Notes under the pieces: generated by a model
Databases searched by the model: none
What the model was told of the DNA's origin: nothing
The model's input: the letters and a program-made list of their open reading frames with translations, nothing else
Translations under genes and position numbers: made by a program
Shown: piece after piece, positions 60,852-64,000 of the stretch
Layout of the letters: each line of letters begins with the position of its first letter
Numbering within the stretch: the first letter of the stretch is position 1
NCBI RefSeq assembly: GCF_016808335.1
Contig: NC_053138.1
Coordinates: 13,819,900-13,883,899 of the forward strand
DNA length: 64,000 bases
Origin: Panicum virgatum
Lineage: Eukaryota; Streptophyta; Magnoliopsida; Poales; Poaceae
Reading direction: 5' to 3'

Positions 60852-61695
60852 TTCATTAGACGTGTGTGCGCGCATGCGATGTCCCAATAATTCAGAGGCG
60901 CGCAATAAAATACATGCTTATAATCTATGTATTGGTACTCTTTTGGAGTTGGATCTTATTTATACCTAGTCTAGTTCGTAAACTTGAACTCCAATAATAA
61001 TTAAATTGATTCTATTTTAATAAAAACTCAATATAGTACAACCATTTGATGGCTTGGCTAACTGGGGGTGTTCTCGCCAAGGGTTTTTTTACCGACCGTT
61101 TGGTCGAAACCGCTGCACCAGTTCCGGTTTACCGGTCCGGTTTGTCCGATTACCGTAAAAACCGGACAAAGTCAAATTCAAATTCAAATTGGACAGTTCA
61201 AACGGTTTGGACCGGTTAGCCGTCCGGTTTGGCACTCAAACCGGCCAAATTCAATTTTTTTTCTTTTTGGTTTAAATTCAAATGCCCGCAAAGTATACTA
61301 AATGAAGGTTTGTATAACATGTTTTAGCCTAAATGAACCCTCCAACTCTTTTTTAGTACTTTTACATTAATACAATGTATAATATGTTTTACATTGTATT
61401 TGTATACTTTTGTATGCACATTTTTTTTTGTTTAACTTCAAATGCTCGCAAAGTATACTAAATGAATGAATATTTGAAAAAATTTGACACCATTAGATTT
61501 GTCGCAACTTGAAATATTTTTAGTAATTTTTTGAGATTTTTTTATTTTTTAGAATTCAAATTTGAAATTTGAATTTGGGCCTGTTTGGAATCGCTCCAAT
61601 CTGAAACCGGTCCAGACCGGTTTGACCGGCGTTAACCGGACCTTTTCCGGTCGGGAAAAAAATCGCTGACTACTTCTCGCACGGTCCTGTGGTGC
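60852..61695. other. Intergenic with a CCGGTT-rich repeat
   Basis: CCGGTT, ACCGGT and close variants occur many times at about 61085-61235 and again at 61590-61660, around an AT-rich centre. The spacing suggests the two subterminal regions of one transposon, but no clear termini or target duplication were found. No gene is supported. Confidence 0.4.
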
Positions 61696-61698
61696 TTA

Positions 61699-61875
61699 GG
61701 CTGACCTCAACAGTCCCCCACCCGTCGCCCCGTCGCCCCCCCCCCCCCCCCCCCACGTGGCCCAGCCCTCCGCCCACGTGGCCCAGCATCGATGCGGCCG
61801 CGTCCGCCGCCCCCGCCCACGTGGCCCAGCCACGTCTGCCTCCGCCACACGCCACAGGGGCTGCTGAGGTCAGAC
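61699..61875. mobile_element. Tourist-like MITE
   Basis: Inverted ends are GGCTGACCTCAACAGTCCCC on the left and, reverse complemented, GTCTGACCTCAGCAGCCCCT on the right. TTA is duplicated at 61696-61698 and 61876-61878. It contains a 19-C run (61736-61754) and several ACGTGGCCCAGC repeats. Confidence 0.7.
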
Positions 61876-61878
61876 TTA

Positions 61879-62258
61879 GGCTATCTCCACCCCATCCCCT
61901 CTAAATTTCAACTCTAAAAGGAATATTCTTGCCTAGTCATCGAGATTTTTCCCTCCATACCAACTTCTCCCGCACTCCATCAACTCTACATTTCTACTCC
62001 ATACCCCACTACTCAATATTCTATACATTTGTATCAACCACCCCACCTCTCCGTCCAGGTGCGCGTGCGGCATGGCACCATTCGCAGGGCCCACGCCAGG
62101 GCAGTGGAGGTGTCTTTCTCTCACTCCAAGCGTGGAGGTGTCCATTCTCTCTCCCCACCATGGAGTTCATCGTAGAGGTGTGGGCTGCAGCGTTTTCCAC
62201 TCCAAATAACAGCTCTAAACGGGTGGGGGAGTGGTGGAGGTGTGGGGTGCGGATAGTC
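61879..62258. mobile_element. Possible MITE directly next to the previous one
   Basis: The left end is GGCTATCTCCACCCCATCCC and the right end, reverse complemented, GACTATCCGCACCCCACACC. Inside, TTTCAACTCTAAAAGG and the complement of CAGCTCTAAACGGG continue the similarity weakly. It starts at the TTA that closes the preceding element. Its own right-hand duplication is not clean. Confidence 0.4.
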
Positions 62259-64000
62259 TAGGCGGCGCCTTTACCCCGCTTGTTTGGCAGAGAGCGTGCA
62301 TGCACATCTTGTCGGGCTAGAGCATTTAATGCCTTCTCGGGCGTTCCCGAGGGGCTTACAATGTCAGACACTGCCGTGGGTTGGCACAGGTCTCCCCTAC
62401 CTAGCGGCGCGGCGTGGATTGGGAGAGCGCCATGTGTCTACCGTTGGCCAGTCTACCCTTTACATTGTCTGCCTATCTAGCGGGCGCCGGCGGTCGTGCC
62501 TCCGGGCTGGTTCGCTTGTCAAAGACTAGGAAATTCTTGATTTAGGCCCCATGAGGATCCGTCTTTGAGGTACCCGTGATATTTAATTCTGTCAAAAAGT
62601 ATTAATAAAAAATTTATAATACATTTTCTAGCCTATAGCATCATATTATAAATTATTTGCAAAATTTGTACTTAAAATTGCACTTGTATGAGGAGAAATT
62701 CCTAAAACCATCATGCGCCACGCCACTTCATGCTGTTTGGGATTCTCACCTCTAATCACATCACATCACATCGCAATACGAAAAAATCGGAATAAAGGCT
62801 ACCCGGAGAGTAGAGACTATAGGCGCTCACAATCACACGCTCCCATCACAAGAGTGCAGAGCTCAACAACCAGACACGCCTGAGGCGGAAACTGGAACAG
62901 CAAGGTGGGAATTGGGATGCGGACTGCCTGCCTCATCACTGTCTGAGAACCCTGCACCTTCTGTGATCCGCAATGAGCCAGGTTCACTAAAAAATCTGCA
63001 CTACCGTATAAACGAAAACCGCTTTGCCACAGGATTTGGTACCGTATTTGTTTGACTAGAATGCGCACCGGACGTCCAGATCATGCGTGATCAGTGCACA
63101 AGTTCATCCCGTCCTCCTCTTCTTCTGCTGCTACTCTCTCTTTTTTATGCCGGTAACCACACATCAACTCGCACACGGTTTCTCTGCAACTCATGTTCGT
63201 TCTAAATTCTAACGCCAACTTCAGCAAGGGAAAAGAGTGGCGTACATCTGTTGCCTTTTCCCCCTCTCTAAAACATGCTAAAGGCTCTTAACAAAGTAGC
63301 AAATCCTGTCTGAAGCGATCATTGTATACTAATGATAATTTTAATTTTGCAGCATCATACACATAACATAATCTCAAAAGAGTCCGTCCTTGCAACGGCA
63401 TAGGCAGAATGAGTATATATGGTATCCGTTTGGTTGGTCGTGGCTGGTGGCTGGTGCTGATCTATTGTGAGAGAAAAGTATTACTGGTTGATTAGTAGCT
63501 GGTGGCTAGTGCTGGTTTGGTACGAGAGAAAAATACTGTTGGCTGATTGCAGTTGGCTATTGCAGCTAACAGAATGACGATGATCGCTGACAAGGTCACC
63601 TGTCTGTCCACCCGTTTTCTTGATGCGCGCAGAGCGAGTGCCCCCACAGAATCCAACAGGGCAGAAAGGAACACACGGCGGCTCCATGGTGGAGCAAAAG
63701 GCCATGGCAAAATGCTATGCGATGATGCATGTATCAGATCGGAGGGGAAAGGAGCTAGCCGGGGCCTCCAGGCCACCACACGCATGCACACACACATGCA
63801 CATGACACAAGTGATGGAGATATCGCTTTGGGCCACCCGTGCCTTTCTATCCCGAGAGAAGATCACCCTGACAGGGACGCCTAGTGCCCTCCCCATCCGT
63901 CAAATCTGCGTCGCCTTTGATGAACACGGGGAAAAGATCTCGGGCGCTTTGGCATCCTGCATCGTCCAGCGGTCACAAAGGGCCATGATCGCGGCGATTA
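62259..64000. other. Intergenic region at the right edge
   Basis: No gene is supported. A 55-bp tandem duplication (63440-63494 and 63495-63547, with GGTGGCT and GAGAGAAAA motifs) is the only clear repeat. Its wording resembles hAT-type MITEs common in grasses, but no termini were found. Confidence 0.4.

Overview
This window is nuclear DNA from a grass, most likely a panicoid relative of sorghum. The reasons are genes with introns and GT-AG splice sites, strongly GC-rich coding sequence (for example the single-exon pseudokinase gene), CACTA elements with the subterminal motif TTTGCCGAGTG, and Tourist-type MITEs starting GGCCCTGTTTAGTTCC. The species call is inference. FAMA lying next to a JAR1-type GH3 gene matches, as I recall it, the rice order at Os05g0586300/Os05g0586200, so this looks like the grass region collinear with the end of rice chromosome 5.

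Five protein-coding host genes can be supported. (1) 2825-7022 (-): an EDR4 / 'extra-large G-like' DUF3133 zinc-ribbon protein, 4 coding exons, 766 aa. (2) 15794-19449 (+): the stomatal guard-cell bHLH FAMA, 4 coding exons, 421 or 422 aa. (3) 20270-23863 (-): jasmonoyl-amino acid synthetase JAR1/GH3.5, 4 coding exons, 581 aa, convergent with FAMA. (4) 49231-57312 (+): the mitochondrial adenine nucleotide carrier ADNT1, 8 exons, 355 aa. (5) 58121-60157 (-): a plant MLKL-type pseudokinase (DUF1221 plus dead kinase domain), one exon, 678 aa, convergent with ADNT1. Exon joins were worked out by hand from splice sites and reading phase, and all close in frame.

Most of the rest is transposable elements. 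Two solo LTRs of one family lie at 334-1379 and 21301-22391; the second is in the last JAR1 intron with a perfect 5-bp TSD. A 4.4-kb CACTA element (9432-13876, TSD AAC) holds a truncated, stop-interrupted transposase. A young Copia element fills 29296-36607, with LTRs differing by 4 transitions and 1 indel and a single nonsense codon. A full-length RTE-type LINE sits in ADNT1 intron 1 with an 18-bp TSD, and a truncated inverted copy of its 3' end sits in intron 2. Several MITEs have recognisable target duplications: Mutator-type at 1614-2109 and 40276-40799, Tourist-type in FAMA intron 2, Stowaway at 40831-41017, and a mini-CACTA at 42557-42787.

Three host genes (EDR4-like, JAR1, MLKL) belong to families tied to defence or hormone signalling, but nothing shows that they act as a unit. 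I found no convincing new biological system. The most interesting structures are the inverted LINE pair around the frame-breaking 49-nt exon of ADNT1, the perfect 84-bp fold-back with a perfect 173-bp direct repeat near 38.5-39.0 kb, the antisense solo-LTR promoter in JAR1, and small FAMA features (12-nt first coding exon, tandem NAGCAG acceptor, IxCxE in place of LxCxE). I saw no tRNA, rRNA or CRISPR.
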